From Candidatus Brocadiia bacterium (GTDB taxonomy: Bacteria; Planctomycetota; MHYJ01; JACQXL01), in the NCBI GenBank assembly GCA_020062035.1, contig JAGUXD010000059.1, positions 1-5,321 on the forward strand: 5,321 nucleotides of DNA. Direction: 5' to 3'. Below are positions 5,321 through 5,321 of this stretch, piece after piece (the first letter of the stretch is position 1; the number at the start of each line of letters is the position of its first letter). The notes beneath the pieces are model-generated. The model saw nothing but the letters and a program-made list of their open reading frames with translations, was not told the DNA's origin and did not search any database. Made by a program: the position numbers and the translations under genes.

Positions 5321-5321
5321 G

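Overview
The window is an ordinary bacterial chromosomal segment with four substantial genes, all on the + strand: the 3' part of dnaE (replicative DNA polymerase III alpha subunit), a glyoxalase II-like metallo-beta-lactamase-fold hydrolase, a short/branched-chain acyl-CoA dehydrogenase, and a class IV branched-chain amino acid aminotransferase (ilvE). The genes are visibly AT-rich with many A/T third positions, while the gaps between them are GC-richer and full of inverted repeats. The replicative polymerase is of the DnaE type. No gene gives a firm taxonomic placement. I infer a moderately AT-rich, probably uncultured and perhaps amino-acid-fermenting bacterium, but this is weak.

Layout. 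dnaE enters from the left edge already open: residues homologous to the family continue upstream of the first ATG, so that ATG is internal. A 107-nt gap follows. It holds a decayed palindromic repeat and a 14-codon reading frame with its own Shine-Dalgarno sequence, ending 4 nt before the hydrolase start codon. The hydrolase has a complete metal site but carries an extra Arg/Ser-rich stretch of about 18-20 residues near its N-terminus. The DNA of that stretch is partly palindromic and resembles the intergenic repeats. A 234-nt gap then holds several degenerate hairpins, a plausible Rho-independent terminator and a plausible sigma-70 promoter. That promoter would drive a two-gene operon, acyl-CoA dehydrogenase then ilvE, separated by 18 nt with a near-perfect ribosome binding site between them. 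After ilvE, a perfect GC-rich hairpin starts directly after the stop codon. At least three more hairpins follow up to the window edge.

How the genes fit together. dnaE and the hydrolase have no obvious functional link. The dehydrogenase/aminotransferase pair makes sense together: the aminotransferase interconverts Leu/Ile/Val and their 2-oxo acids, and the dehydrogenase could oxidise the acyl-CoAs derived from them. No ETF, 2-oxoacid oxidoreductase or CoA-transferase gene is in view to confirm this.

The most unusual signal is the repeats, not the genes. All three intergenic gaps share short ordered motifs (TATCCC, ACGGGA, AGGCGA, CTATGG, ACCACT), and a related piece appears to have been absorbed in frame into the hydrolase gene. 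I saw no CRISPR array, tRNA, rRNA, transposase, defence system or other clearly new system.
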